Positions 40,535 through 52,330 are shown, counted from the stretch's first letter. The stretch is 64,000 bases of DNA from Burkholderiales bacterium (GCA_947474755.1 CANJJE010000002.1:186001-250000), one strand, 5' to 3'. Program-made: numbers and translations. The notes: generated by a model from the sequence alone, not told the origin.

Positions 40535-42256
40535 CTACTTGCCGAGGACGCCCAGCTGCCTGTTGATCGCGTACTGCTGGGCAATCGACAGGATGTTGTT
40601 GGTCAGCCAGTAGAGCACCAGGCCCGCCGGGAACACGAAGAACATCACCGAGAACACCAGCGGCATGATCCACATCATCTTGGCCTGCATCGGGTCGGCC
40701 GGGGTGGGGTTCAGCCAGGTTTGAAACAGGCTGGTCACCGTCATCAGCAGCGGCAGGATGAAGTACGGGTCCTTGGCCGACAGGTCGGTGACCCAGCCAA
40801 TCCACGGCGCATTGCGCATCTCGACGCTCGCCAGCAGGACCCAGTACAGCGCAATGAAGAACGGCATCTGCACGAAGATCGGCAAGCAGCCGCCTAGCGG
40901 GTTGACTTTTTCCTCGCGGTAGATGCGCATCATTTCCTGCTGCATCTGCTGCGGCTTGTCCTTGAGCCGCTCGCGCATCTCGACCACCCTCGGGCCCACG
41001 GCCTTCATCTTGGCCATGGAGCGGTACGCCGTGGCGTTGAGCCAGTAGAAGGCGATCTTCAGCAGCACCACCAGACCGACGATGGCCCAGCCCCAGTTGC
41101 CCATCAGCTTGTGCAGCTGCGTCAGCAGCCAGAACAGCGGTTTCGACAGTATGGTGAGCCAGCCGTAGTCCTTGACCAGCTCGAGCCCTGGCGCCAGCTG
41201 GCTCAGCTTGTTTTCTTCCTGCGGGCCGGCGAACAGTCGCGCGTCCAGCGTCTGCGTCGCGCCCGGGGCCAGCTCACCCAGCGGCACGATCATGCCGACC
41301 GCGTACTGGTTGGTGTCGACCTTGCGAGTGAAAAACTCCCGTGGGCGCTTGTCATCGGTGCTGGCGCCGAGCAGCCAGGCGCTGGCGAAGTAGTGCTGCA
41401 CCATGGCGATCCAGCCGTTGTCGGCGGAGGTCCCGTGGTCGGGCTTCTCATTCGGACCGCGTTTTTCGATGGACTTGAACTCGACCTTCTCGAACTTGGC
41501 CAGGTCGGTGTAGATCGCGGGACCGGTGAAGGTGAAATAGAAGATCGACTCGCCCTCGGGCGCATTGCCGTCTCGCAGGAGTTGGAAATAGACCTGCGGC
41601 ATCACCGGTGCGGGCGAGTCATTGACCACTTCATGCTTCACGCCGACCACATAGCTCGCGCGGTGGAAGGTATAGGTCTTGCGCAGCTTGACGCCGCCTA
41701 TCTCGGGCGACTCGAAGACCACATCCAGGGTGTCCTGACCCTCCTTCAGCGTTCGATCGCCGGGCAGCAGGTTGAACGCTGTCAGGTGATTCGGGAGGGC
41801 CGCACCACCTTGCGCCGGGATCAGCCCGGTTTGCGCCTTGTACAGGCGGCTGCTGGACTCATCGAACAGCAGGACGTTCTTGTCGCGGTCGACGTGATCG
41901 ACATGCCTCAGCAGTTCGAGCCGCACCATCGAGCCACCCGCGGTGTCGACGGTGGCCTTGACCACGTCGGTGACGATGTCGATCTTCTGCGACAAGGCGA
42001 TTGCATCGGTCGCCGTCGGAGCATTGGCAGGCACCGCGCCGGGCGCGGCGACGCCAGCGGCGCTGGGTACTGCGCCGGACCCTGCGCCTTGGATTGCGGA
42101 CGGGTTGGCCGGAGCTGCGCCAGCAGTTGCCGGGGCGCTGGCAGTCGACGGGCCGAACATCGACGGGTGACCGTTGTGCTTGTTCCAGGCATCCCACAAC
42201 AGGACGAGCGACATTGAGAACACCACCCAAAGCAGGGTGCGGCGCATTTCGGTCAT
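40535..42256 (-). CDS. yidC: Membrane protein insertase YidC
   Basis: A 573-residue insertase with an N-terminal membrane anchor (MRRTLLWVVFSMSLVLLWDAW), a large periplasmic domain after a Pro/Ala-rich linker, and the C-terminal core of five helices. The core starts LTQLHKLMGNWGWAIVGLVVLLK; the cytoplasmic loop PRVVEMRERLKDKPQQMQQEMMRIYREEKVNPLGG (about residues 400-435) is highly typical. It overlaps yidD by 4 bases. It works with SecYEG or alone in inner-membrane protein insertion. Confidence 0.97.
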   Translation of the reverse strand: MTEMRRTLLWVVFSMSLVLLWDAWNKHNGHPSMFGPSTASAPATAGAAPANPSAIQGAGSGAVPSAAGVAAPGAVPANAPTATDAIALSQKIDIVTDVVKATVDTAGGSMVRLELLRHVDHVDRDKNVLLFDESSSRLYKAQTGLIPAQGGAALPNHLTAFNLLPGDRTLKEGQDTLDVVFESPEIGGVKLRKTYTFHRASYVVGVKHEVVNDSPAPVMPQVYFQLLRDGNAPEGESIFYFTFTGPAIYTDLAKFEKVEFKSIEKRGPNEKPDHGTSADNGWIAMVQHYFASAWLLGASTDDKRPREFFTRKVDTNQYAVGMIVPLGELAPGATQTLDARLFAGPQEENKLSQLAPGLELVKDYGWLTILSKPLFWLLTQLHKLMGNWGWAIVGLVVLLKIAFYWLNATAYRSMAKMKAVGPRVVEMRERLKDKPQQMQQEMMRIYREEKVNPLGGCLPIFVQMPFFIALYWVLLASVEMRNAPWIGWVTDLSAKDPYFILPLLMTVTSLFQTWLNPTPADPMQAKMMWIMPLVFSVMFFVFPAGLVLYWLTNNILSIAQQYAINRQLGVLGK

Positions 42257-42579
42257 GACAAGTTCTTTTCGGGGAGATCGGCGGCCATTGGCGTCGTCGA
42301 TGGAGCCATGACAGCAGGGATGTAACGGACGGCAGGCACCGGATCGCAGCCACCGGCACACCAGGGATGACAACGTAGCAGCCGGCGGGCGCTGAGGTAG
42401 GCACCCGTTGCCGCACCATGAGATTCAAGCGCCGTCAGCGCATAGGCCGAACAGGTCGGCTCGAAGCGGCAGGACGAGCCCAACCATGGACTGAGCATCA
42501 GTCGGTAGAACTTCACCGCCCCGATCAGCACGCGCTGAACGACGGACCGAGACGCCGGTGACGCAGCAAGCAGGCTCAT
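42253..42579 (-). CDS. yidD: Membrane protein insertion efficiency factor YidD
   Basis: A 108-residue YidD. The core VQRVLIGAVKFYRLMLSPWLG, the cysteine pattern SCRFEPTCSAYALTALESHG and RLLRCHPWCAGGCDPVP are diagnostic. The start is ATG 42579, overlapping the rnpA stop by 4 bases; its stop overlaps the yidC start by 4. This tight chain indicates coupled translation. Confidence 0.96.
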   Translation of the reverse strand: MSLLAASPASRSVVQRVLIGAVKFYRLMLSPWLGSSCRFEPTCSAYALTALESHGAATGAYLSARRLLRCHPWCAGGCDPVPAVRYIPAVMAPSTTPMAADLPEKNLS

Positions 42580-43055
42580 CGTGGACTGCGCGCGACTGCC
42601 GCAGCCATCAGCATGGCCAGCTCGCCGGCGGCCGCCTTGTCCAAACGCTCTGAGCCGGCACTGATGAATTCGCTGCGGGCAAATGGTGTTCGCAGACGAA
42701 CCACCCACAGACCTGGTGCCAGGGTGGCCGAGGATGTGGAAACCGCGGCCCGGATGCGTCGCTTCAACAGCGTGCGGGTAACGGCGCGCTTGGCATATCG
42801 CTTGGGTACCACCAGGCCGAGCCAGAGACCGGTCAGGGACGGACCATTCACAGACCGGGAAACCATCGGGGTCAGCGCTGTTGACAAGTCTGCTGCGTCG
42901 AGGCTTGGAACCGCTTTTCCCCCAGCCAGGGGCCGGCGTGGCAGATGGTGCACCGCGAAGTGCACCGTTCGTGCACGGGCAGGTGCATTGAGCACCTCGG
43001 TGAAATCGCTGGCTTGAGTCAGAGCGCGGGTCACGACGGTTCGAGAAGCGCTCAC
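42576..43055 (-). CDS. rnpA: Ribonuclease P protein component
   Basis: A 159-residue RnpA. The conserved core is LGLVVPKRYAKRAVTRTLLKRRIR with the RNR-like basic helix. The N-terminus TRALTQASDFTEVLNAPARART matches the usual opening. Between the first strand (VHFAVHHLPR) and the core there is an insertion of about 35 residues rich in Ala/Ser, absent in the E. coli protein. The start is uncertain: GTG 43055 gives the best family fit, while ATG 43130 would overlap the 3' end of rpmH. Overlaps yidD by 4 bases. Confidence 0.9.
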   Translation of the reverse strand: MSASRTVVTRALTQASDFTEVLNAPARARTVHFAVHHLPRRPLAGGKAVPSLDAADLSTALTPMVSRSVNGPSLTGLWLGLVVPKRYAKRAVTRTLLKRRIRAAVSTSSATLAPGLWVVRLRTPFARSEFISAGSERLDKAAAGELAMLMAAAVARSPR

Positions 43056-43089
43056 GAAGCTCTGCCTGCGGTCAGGCGAGTGCTCGCGC

Positions 43090-43224
43090 TCAGACGGCGA
43101 GGCGCTTGCGGCCCTTGGCGCGGCGAGCATTGATGACGGCGCGCCCACCGCGCGATTTCATGCGAACCAGAAAGCCGTGGGTGCGGGCGCGGCGTGTCTT
43201 CGAGGCTTGGTAGGTGCGTTTCAT
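43090..43224 (-). CDS. rpmH: 50S ribosomal protein L34
   Basis: A complete 44-residue L34: [19 protein letters not shown] opening, then [24 protein letters not shown]. The start is ATG 43224, preceded by CCCC-rich leader with a modest GGA. It leads the rpmH-rnpA-yidD-yidC-mnmE cluster and has a strong promoter 86 bases upstream. Confidence 0.98.
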   Translation of the reverse strand: MKRTYQASKTRRARTHGFLVRMKSRGGRAVINARRAKGRKRLAV

Positions 43225-43309
43225 GGGGGAAATCCAGTGATAAATGACGTTGCCTGCGCCGTCGCTGAAGGCCGCCAGGCCGACTTGTGCGTTGACAAGG
43301 CAACCGCGG

Positions 43310-43338
43310 ATTAGAACAAGAATCTTCTCTGTCGTCAA
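43310..43338 (-). promoter_or_regulatory. Sigma-70 promoter for rpmH
   Basis: On the minus strand, TTGACG (43338 to 43333) and TCTAAT (43315 to 43310) are separated by exactly 17 bases, close to consensus and suited to a ribosomal gene. No competing promoter is seen nearer the rpmH ATG. Confidence 0.75.
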
Positions 43339-43402
43339 AAATCATCATGCGCACGACCTTCATGCGGCGTTCTGAGCCGCGGATGGTTCTGCGTTTTCAG
43401 TC

Positions 43403-43411
43403 TGTGGATAA
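43403..43411 (-). promoter_or_regulatory. Perfect DnaA box upstream of dnaA
   Basis: TTATCCACA on the minus strand (TGTGGATAA on the plus). A second, one-mismatch box TTCTCCACA lies at 43463-43471, just before the dnaA ATG. Both sit in the rpmH-dnaA divergent region and probably serve autoregulation of dnaA, or belong to the origin. Confidence 0.8.
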
Positions 43412-43473
43412 CTCACTATTCTTCGCCCCTTTCATATAGACTGTGCGGCCTTGGAAGCGCGGTTCTCCACAAC

Positions 43474-44916
43474 ATGACCGAAGATCTTTGGCAACGCGGA
43501 TGCGAGCGACTCGCCGCCGAATTGCCCGAACAACAGTTCAATACCTGGATCCGCCCGCTGCAGGCTGCCGCAGTCTCCGACAGCGCCTCGGGGGCCGTCG
43601 CAAGCCTGCTGGTGCCGAACCGCTTCAAGCTCGATTGGATCCGCAATCAATATGGCGGCCGCATCGAAGCGGTGTTGTCAGAGATTGCCGGCAGACCGGT
43701 GCGTCTGGAAATCAATCTGGCGCCACGCGACGGGGAGTTTCGGCCACCGGCACCCGCACAAGCCAGAAGTTTCTCTCACAAAGACAGCGACGGGCCTGTC
43801 GCGGTGGCCCCGCGTGTCATGCCCTCGCTGAGCATCGTGCCGCCGGTCAATGGGTCGACGCATGGCGTACAGGCCGCATCGGCTGCGACGCAGTCGCGCC
43901 ATCGGCTCAACGTCGGCCTCACGTTCTCGAACCTGGTGCCAGGGCGTGCCAACCAGATGGCGCGTACCGCGGCCTTGCATGTGGCGGGTGCGCCCGGTCA
44001 GATGTACAACCCGCTGTTCATCTACGGAGGTGTCGGGCTGGGCAAGACGCACCTGATGAATGCGGTGGGCAACGCCTTGCTTTTCGATCGACCCGATGCA
44101 CGGGTGCTTTACCTGCACGCCGAGCAGTTCATCACCGACGTCGTCAAGAACTACCAGCGCAAGACCTTCGATGAGCTGAAGGCAAAGTACCACTCTCTGG
44201 ATCTGCTGCTGATCGATGATGTGCAGTTCTTTGCGGGCAAGGAGCGCACGCAGGAAGAGTTCTTCAACGCTTTCGAAGCATTGCTGGCCAAAAAGGCTCA
44301 CATCATCATGACCAGCGACACCTACCCGAAGGGTCTGGTAGACATCGATGAGCGGCTGACATCGCGCTTCGACGCTGGCCTGACGGTGGCGATCGAGGCA
44401 CCCGAGCTCGAAATGCGGGTCGCGATCCTGATGAAAAAGGCCGACGCCGAAGGCGCGACCATGCCGGAAGACGTCGCCTTCTTCGTCGCGAAGAACGTGC
44501 GCGCCAATGTGCGTGAGCTCGAGGGCGCATTGCGCAAGATCCTGGCGTATTCGCGATTCAGCCAGAAGGACATCAGCATCGCGCTGGCCCGCGATGCCCT
44601 GAAGGACCTGCTGTCGATCCAGAACAGGCAGATCGGGGTCGAGAACATCCAGAAGACGGTGGCTGATTTCTACAAGATCAAGATCGCCGACATGTACTCG
44701 AAGAAGAGGCCTGCGAGCATCGCGAGGCCGCGCCAGATCGCGATGTACCTGGCCAAGGAAATGACGCAGAAGAGCCTGCCCGAGATCGGCGAGTTGTTCG
44801 GTGGGCGAGATCACACCACCGTGCTGCATGCGGTTCGCAAGATCTCGGCCGAGCGCCAGAAGAACACCGAATTGAACCAGCAGCTCCATGTGCTGGAGCA
44901 GACGCTGAAAGGCTGA
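43474..44916 (+). CDS. dnaA: Chromosomal replication initiator DnaA
   Basis: A 480-residue AAA+ initiator. Domain I starts [21 protein letters not shown]. Domain II is a variable Pro/Ser/Ala-rich linker (about 85-145). Domain III has Walker [16 protein letters not shown], Walker [22 protein letters not shown] and the arginine finger region. Domain IV ends with the DNA-binding signature [15 protein letters not shown]. dnaN and gyrB follow, the ancestral origin order. Confidence 0.98.
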   Translation: MTEDLWQRGCERLAAELPEQQFNTWIRPLQAAAVSDSASGAVASLLVPNRFKLDWIRNQYGGRIEAVLSEIAGRPVRLEINLAPRDGEFRPPAPAQARSFSHKDSDGPVAVAPRVMPSLSIVPPVNGSTHGVQAASAATQSRHRLNVGLTFSNLVPGRANQMARTAALHVAGAPGQMYNPLFIYGGVGLGKTHLMNAVGNALLFDRPDARVLYLHAEQFITDVVKNYQRKTFDELKAKYHSLDLLLIDDVQFFAGKERTQEEFFNAFEALLAKKAHIIMTSDTYPKGLVDIDERLTSRFDAGLTVAIEAPELEMRVAILMKKADAEGATMPEDVAFFVAKNVRANVRELEGALRKILAYSRFSQKDISIALARDALKDLLSIQNRQIGVENIQKTVADFYKIKIADMYSKKRPASIARPRQIAMYLAKEMTQKSLPEIGELFGGRDHTTVLHAVRKISAERQKNTELNQQLHVLEQTLKG

Positions 44917-44945
44917 TCCTTTGGACTTCTGTCAAGGCACAACAC

Positions 44946-45123
44946 TGGGGACAACTTCCGCACAAGAGCGTGTTGTCCACAGCGGTTCTGGAAATCGGAA
45001 AGTTGTTGTGTCTGACTCCCGTGCTTCAAGCTCATCGGTACACAAGGTTGAACGAGGGCTAAATGGTTGATGTGAATAAAGAAAATGGGGTTGTGCACAG
45101 AAGGTGCCGCCCCCTACTACTAC
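44946..45123 (+). other. Probable oriC core between dnaA and dnaN
   Basis: The 227-base gap between dnaA and dnaN holds several DnaA-box-like 9-mers: TTGTCCACA (44973-44981, one mismatch), TGTGAATAA (45071-45079, reverse of TTATTCACA, one mismatch), and weaker TTGTGCACA (45091-45099) and TGGGGACAA (44946-44954). The run around 45060-45090 is AT-richer than its surroundings. A GC-rich spacer then leads to CTACTACTAC (45114-45123), which has the same orientation as the DnaA-trio unwinding element of other bacteria. The upstream rpmH-dnaA region, with a perfect box, is the alternative or additional origin part. Confidence 0.65.
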
Positions 45124-45143
45124 GGCTAACTTGAGAGGCTCAC

Positions 45144-46262
45144 ATGATTGTCTTGAAGACGGCGCAGGAAAAATTACTGAGTGCGCTCCAGTCCGTTTCG
45201 GGCATCGTCGAGCGTCGACACACCTTGCCGATCCTCGCCAATGTGCTGTTGCGCAAGAACGGAAGCGAGGTCGAATTCACGACTTCGGATCTGGAGATCC
45301 AGGTGCGCACCCGCGACACCTTCGACGGCGATGCAGCGAGTTTCTCGACCACTGTCGGCGCGCGCAAGCTGATCGACATCCTGCGCTCCTTGCCGGCAGA
45401 TCAGGTCGTCACGCTGAGTGCCAACCAGAACAAGCTCACGCTGCAAGGCGGCAAGAGCCGCTTCACGCTGCAGACCATGCCCAGCGATGACTTCCCGCTG
45501 GTACAGGAAGCTGCCGACTTCGGGCCGGCGTTCACGGTGCCGCAAGCAACATTGAAGAACCTGATCAACCAGGTGCACTTCGCCATGGCGGTGCACGACA
45601 TCCGCTACTACCTCAACGGCATCCTGTTCGTCGCTGAAGGCAAGACGCTGACACTGGTTGCCACCGATGGTCACCGCCTGGCGCTGGCCTACGCCACGCT
45701 GGATGCCGAGATACCGAAACAGGAGGTGATCCTCCCGCGCAAGACGGTCCTCGAACTGCAGCGCCTGCTCAAGGACGACAAGGCCAATGAAGACAGCACC
45801 ATCGAGTTGCGCTTCGCTGGCAATCAGGCGAAGTTCAGCTTCAGCGGCATGGAATTCGTCACCAAGCTGGTCGAAGGCAAGTTCCCCGACTACAACCGCG
45901 TGATCCCGAAGAACCACAAGAACCAGATCACGATGGGGCGTGCTCCGTTGCTGTCCAGTCTGCAGCGTGCCGCGATCCTCACCAGCGAGAAGTTCAAGGG
46001 CGTGCGCGTCAATATCGAGCCCGGCACCTTGCGCATCGCATCGAGCAATGCCGAACAGGAAGAGGCCAAGGAAGAAATCGAGATCGACTACGGTGGCGAC
46101 ACGATCGAGATCGGCTTCAACGTGACCTACCTGATGGACGCCCTGTCCAATATGAGCGCCGAAATGATCAAGCTCGAACTGCAGGACACCAATTCCAGCG
46201 TCTTGATCACCGCACCTGAACAGACCGGATTCAAGTACGTCGTGATGCCGATGCGTATATGA
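45144..46262 (+). CDS. dnaN: DNA polymerase III beta subunit (sliding clamp)
   Basis: A 372-residue clamp of three similar domains. Recognisable parts are LLSALQSVSGIVERRHTLPIL-type opening (about 11-30), TVGARKLIDILRSLPADQV, RYYLNGILFVAEGKTLTLVATDGHRLA and the C-terminal YVVMPMRI. It tethers Pol III to DNA; the delta subunit that loads it is holA at 24,445. A short GC hairpin (GAGCCGC/GCGGCTC, 46261-46277) follows the stop. Confidence 0.98.
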   Translation: MIVLKTAQEKLLSALQSVSGIVERRHTLPILANVLLRKNGSEVEFTTSDLEIQVRTRDTFDGDAASFSTTVGARKLIDILRSLPADQVVTLSANQNKLTLQGGKSRFTLQTMPSDDFPLVQEAADFGPAFTVPQATLKNLINQVHFAMAVHDIRYYLNGILFVAEGKTLTLVATDGHRLALAYATLDAEIPKQEVILPRKTVLELQRLLKDDKANEDSTIELRFAGNQAKFSFSGMEFVTKLVEGKFPDYNRVIPKNHKNQITMGRAPLLSSLQRAAILTSEKFKGVRVNIEPGTLRIASSNAEQEEAKEEIEIDYGGDTIEIGFNVTYLMDALSNMSAEMIKLELQDTNSSVLITAPEQTGFKYVVMPMRI

Positions 46263-46366
46263 GCCGCACGGCGGCTCGTATCCGCCTCGCGGTCATTGCG
46301 CCCCCTGCCCCCCGCCAAGCGGCGGGTTCTGAAGCGAAGAACACCCGGGCCTTGCAGGCCCGCTGA

Positions 46367-48913
<2,547 letters not shown>

Positions 48914-48976
48914 CCTCGGCGGGTAAACCAGGCGCCCCGGACCGGCGCGATTGAGCGTTCAGAAGGGAAGACAGCG

Positions 48977-51805
48977 TTGGCCAACCCGGAACAGCAGGCA
49001 CGAGTGGAAATCGATCGGCTGCTGCAGGCCGCCGGTTGGGCCGTGCAGGACATCGCTGATGTTCATCTGCATGCCGCGCGGGGCGTGGCCATCCGCGAAT
49101 TTCCGTTGAACCCGGGCCATGGCTTTGCGGACTACCTGCTCTACGTGGACGGCAAGGCCTGCGGGGTGATCGAAGCCAAGAAGCCCGGCACCACGCTCAC
49201 AGGCGTCGAGATCCAGTCCGCCCATTACCTGCAAGGCCTGCCCTTCGGGCTGCCGGCCTGGCGCCGGCCCTTGCCGTTAGCCTACGAATCCACCGGCATC
49301 GAAACCCACTTCACCAACGGCCTCGACCCGGCGCCGCGCGCGCGCAATGTCTTCGCCTTCCACCGGCCCGAGATGCTGGCCGAATGGCTGCAGGCAATTC
49401 CTGTGGCCACGGTGCTCACCACCGACGGCGCCGCTCCACGGGCTGAAGCACAGGCGCCACCGGCGACCTTTCTGGCCCGCCTGCAAACCATGCCCGCGCT
49501 CGTCACCGAATGGGGCGACTTCAAGCTCTGGCCGGCGCAGATCACCGCCATCCGCAACCTCGAAGCGAGCCTGGCGCAGAACAAGCCGCGCGCGCTGATC
49601 CAGATGGCCACCGGCAGCGGCAAGACCTTCACCGCGATCGGCTTCATCTACCGGCTGATCAAGTTCGCCGGTGCGCGGCGCGTGCTGTTCCTGGTGGACC
49701 GCGCCAACCTCGGCCGGCAGGCGAAGAAGGAGTTCGACGCCTACGTCTCGCCCGTCAACAACTACAAGTTCGGCGAGGAGTACATCGTCCAGCACCTGCA
49801 GGGCAACACGCTCGACACCACCGCGCGCGTGACGATCAGCACCATCCAGCGCATGTTCAGCATGCTCAAGGGCCGCGAGCTGGCCGACGAGGACGACGAG
49901 CACAGCACCGAAGAGATCGAAAGCCTCTTCAAGCAACCCGAGCCCATCGACTACAACCCGCGCTTCCCGATCGAGAGCTTTGACATCATCGTCACCGACG
50001 AGGCGCACCGCAGCATCTACAAGCTGTGGCGCCAGGTGCTCGAATACTTCGACGCGTATCTGATCGGCCTGACCGCCACGCCCAACAAGCAGACCTTCGG
50101 CTTCTTCAACCAGAACCTGGTGATGGAGTACGGCCACGAGCAGGCGGTGGCCGACGGCGTGAACGTCAACTACGACGTCTACCGAATCAAGACCGAAGTG
50201 ACCGAAGCCGGCGCCAAGGTGGAAGCCGGCTACTGGCTGGAGGTGCGCGACAAGGCCACCCGCGCCAGGCGCGACTGGCAGCTCGACGACGACTTCGACT
50301 ACGCGCCCGAGGAGCTCGACCGCTCGGTGCAGACGCCAGACCAGATCCGCACCATCGCCCGCACGCTGCGTGACAACTGGCAAGCCGACCTCTTCCCCCA
50401 GCGCCAGGAGCTGCCCAAGACCCTGGTCTTTGCCAAGGACGACAACCACGCCGAGACCATCGTGCAGATCCTGCGCGAGGAGTTCGGCCGCGGCAACGAG
50501 TTCGCGCAGAAGATCACCTACCGCACCACCGGCGCCAAGCCCGAAGACCTGATCAAGGCCTTTCGCACCAGCTACTACCCGCGCATCGCCGTCACGGTGG
50601 ACATGGTGGCCACCGGCACCGACATCAAGCCGGTGGAGATCGTGGTCTTCATGCGCAGCGTGAAGAGCCGCAGCTTCTTCGAGCAGATGAAGGGGAGAGG
50701 CGTACGCATCGTCAAAGACGACGATCTGCGCGGCGTGAACCCCGGCGAGGGCGTGCACAAGGACCACTTCGTCATCGTCGATTGCGTGGGCGTGTGCGAG
50801 CGCGATAAAACTGATTCTCGGCCGATGGATCAGAAGAAGACGGTTCCGTTCGACGCCTTGTTGAAAGCCGTGAGCCTGGGCAACGTGGAAGAGGAAGTGC
50901 TCTCCAGCGTGGCGGTGCGCCTGTCACGCCTGGACGCGCAACTCAGCGACGCCGAGCGCAGAAAAGTGCGCGAGGCCAGCGGCGGCCTCGACGTGAAGCA
51001 GATCGCCGGCAGCATCGTGCATGCACTGAACCCGGCGCAAGACCGCAGCCCGCACGAAGCCGATGCCGCGCTGCGCCAGGCCGTGAAGCCGCTCGCCGAC
51101 CCGGCGCTGCGCGCGTTGCTGCTGGGCCTGAAGGCCAGCAAGGAACTGGTGATCGACACCGTGACGCAAGACCGCGTGCTCGAAGCCGGCTTCAGCGAGG
51201 CCGCACGCCAGCGCGCACTGGGCATCGTCCAGAGCTTCGAGGCCTTCATCGCCCAGCACAAGGACGAGATCACCGCGCTGCAGATCCTCTACAGCCGCCC
51301 GATCAAGGCGCCGTTGACCTTCAGCGACATCAAGCTACTGGCCGACGCACTGCACGCGCCGCCACACCTGCTGGACGAAGGCACGCTGTGGCAGGCCTAT
51401 GCGGCGCTGGACAAGAGCAAGGTGAAAGGCGCGAGCCGCAGCCGCATCCTCACCGACCTGGTGAGCCTGGTGCGCTTTGCGATGCAGCAGGACAACGAGC
51501 TCGTGCCCTACCCCGAGCGCGTGGCCGCCAACTTCAAGGCCTGGCTGGCCCAACAGCAGCAGTCTTCACTCACCCTCCCCAACGGGGAGAGGGCCGGAGT
51601 GAGGGGCGAAAGCCGCTTCACTCCAGAACAACTCCACTGGCTCGAAATGATCCGCGACCACATCGCAGCCAGCCTCGGCATCGAGATCGACGACTTCGAC
51701 CTGCCGCCCTTCAGCCAGCAGGGCGGGCTGGGGCGGGTGCATCAGTTGTTCGGGGCGGAGCTGCCCAGCGTCCTGGCGAGCCTGAACGCATCGCTGGCAG
51801 CATAA
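48977..51805 (+). CDS. hsdR: Type I restriction enzyme R subunit
   Basis: A 942-residue restriction-translocase subunit from TTG 48977. The N-terminal PD-(D/E)xK nuclease shows FADYLLYVDGKACGVIEAKK. The helicase part shows Walker A MATGSGKTFTAIGF, DEAH box IVTDEAHRSIY, motif III GLTATPNK and motif VI FFEQMKGRGVRIV. The C-terminal helical region contacts the methylase. It cuts unmodified DNA after ATP-driven translocation. Near residue 864 a palindromic repeat has been inserted in frame (51566-51607), adding roughly 14 residues (TLPNGERAGVRGE) without breaking the reading. It leads the accessory island, 63 bases after gyrB. Confidence 0.95.
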   Translation: MANPEQQARVEIDRLLQAAGWAVQDIADVHLHAARGVAIREFPLNPGHGFADYLLYVDGKACGVIEAKKPGTTLTGVEIQSAHYLQGLPFGLPAWRRPLPLAYESTGIETHFTNGLDPAPRARNVFAFHRPEMLAEWLQAIPVATVLTTDGAAPRAEAQAPPATFLARLQTMPALVTEWGDFKLWPAQITAIRNLEASLAQNKPRALIQMATGSGKTFTAIGFIYRLIKFAGARRVLFLVDRANLGRQAKKEFDAYVSPVNNYKFGEEYIVQHLQGNTLDTTARVTISTIQRMFSMLKGRELADEDDEHSTEEIESLFKQPEPIDYNPRFPIESFDIIVTDEAHRSIYKLWRQVLEYFDAYLIGLTATPNKQTFGFFNQNLVMEYGHEQAVADGVNVNYDVYRIKTEVTEAGAKVEAGYWLEVRDKATRARRDWQLDDDFDYAPEELDRSVQTPDQIRTIARTLRDNWQADLFPQRQELPKTLVFAKDDNHAETIVQILREEFGRGNEFAQKITYRTTGAKPEDLIKAFRTSYYPRIAVTVDMVATGTDIKPVEIVVFMRSVKSRSFFEQMKGRGVRIVKDDDLRGVNPGEGVHKDHFVIVDCVGVCERDKTDSRPMDQKKTVPFDALLKAVSLGNVEEEVLSSVAVRLSRLDAQLSDAERRKVREASGGLDVKQIAGSIVHALNPAQDRSPHEADAALRQAVKPLADPALRALLLGLKASKELVIDTVTQDRVLEAGFSEAARQRALGIVQSFEAFIAQHKDEITALQILYSRPIKAPLTFSDIKLLADALHAPPHLLDEGTLWQAYAALDKSKVKGASRSRILTDLVSLVRFAMQQDNELVPYPERVAANFKAWLAQQQQSSLTLPNGERAGVRGESRFTPEQLHWLEMIRDHIAASLGIEIDDFDLPPFSQQGGLGRVHQLFGAELPSVLASLNASLAA
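51566..51607. repeat. REP-like palindrome inserted in hsdR
   Basis: CACTCACCCTCCCC...GGGGAGAGGG...GGAGTGAGGGGC: an imperfect palindrome of the CTCACCC/GGGTGAG-CTCCCC/GGGGAG type common as an intergenic repeat in proteobacteria. It is read through as coding sequence here. Only one copy was noticed in the window. Confidence 0.6.
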
Positions 51806-51823
51806 TTTGGTGGCGAGCCCAGC

Positions 51824-52150
51824 ATGCACAGCAGCATCGAAACCCACCGCGATGAAATCCACAGCCTCTGCCGCCAGTTCGGCGTGCAGAGCCTGGATGT
51901 GTTCGGCTCGGCCACGGGCGATGCCTTCGACCCGCAACGCAGCGACATCGACTTCGTCGTCGACTTCGGTCCCGGCGCGCAGCCTGACCTGTTCAACCGC
52001 TACTTCGGCTTGAACGAGGCCCTGGCCGCGTTGTTCGGCCGCAAGGTCGATCTGGTGATGCCCGGCGGCATGGTCAACCCGTACTTCATCGAATCGGTCA
52101 ACCGCACGCGCCAGCCCGTGTATGCACGCCCGCTCACCGAAGCTGCTTGA
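51824..52150 (+). CDS. MNT-type nucleotidyltransferase (MntA-like antitoxin)
   Basis: A 108-residue minimal nucleotidyltransferase. The motif LDVFGSATGDAFDPQRSDIDFVVDF gives GS followed by DxD, and a third acidic residue lies in GRKVDLVMPG. Such proteins pair with HEPN toxins, which they neutralise by AMPylation. The gene begins 18 bases after the hsdR stop. A HEPN-like N-terminus starts inside its 3' end (52122), but it is broken, so this antitoxin may be a leftover. Confidence 0.88.
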   Translation: MHSSIETHRDEIHSLCRQFGVQSLDVFGSATGDAFDPQRSDIDFVVDFGPGAQPDLFNRYFGLNEALAALFGRKVDLVMPGGMVNPYFIESVNRTRQPVYARPLTEAA

Positions 52151-52330
52151 GGACATCCGCGACACGGCGGCCTTTGTCGGCGAGGTGATCCCGTTGCGTT
52201 CGCCGCTACTGGATGTGCACCCCCTGTTGGCGCAGCGGCCGTGAAGGACCGGCCGGAGCGGATGCAGCGACTGCGAGGCGTGGCGTTGCTGACGGTGATT
52301 GAGGACTTGAATCGGAAGTTCGTGGCGTGA
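52122..52330 (+). pseudogene. Remnant of a HEPN-like partner gene
   Basis: From ATG 52122 the frame gives 40 residues, opening MHARSPKLLEDIRDTAAFVG, which resembles the start of DUF86/HEPN toxins that pair with MNT proteins, then stops at 52242-52244. The expected helical body with RxxxxH is absent. A second frame then carries AAVKDRPERMQRLRGVALL-TVIEDLNRKFVA up to 52330 and overlaps the hsdS start. This tail could belong to a different lost gene. The HEPN assignment rests on 20 residues plus context and is tentative. Confidence 0.5.
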
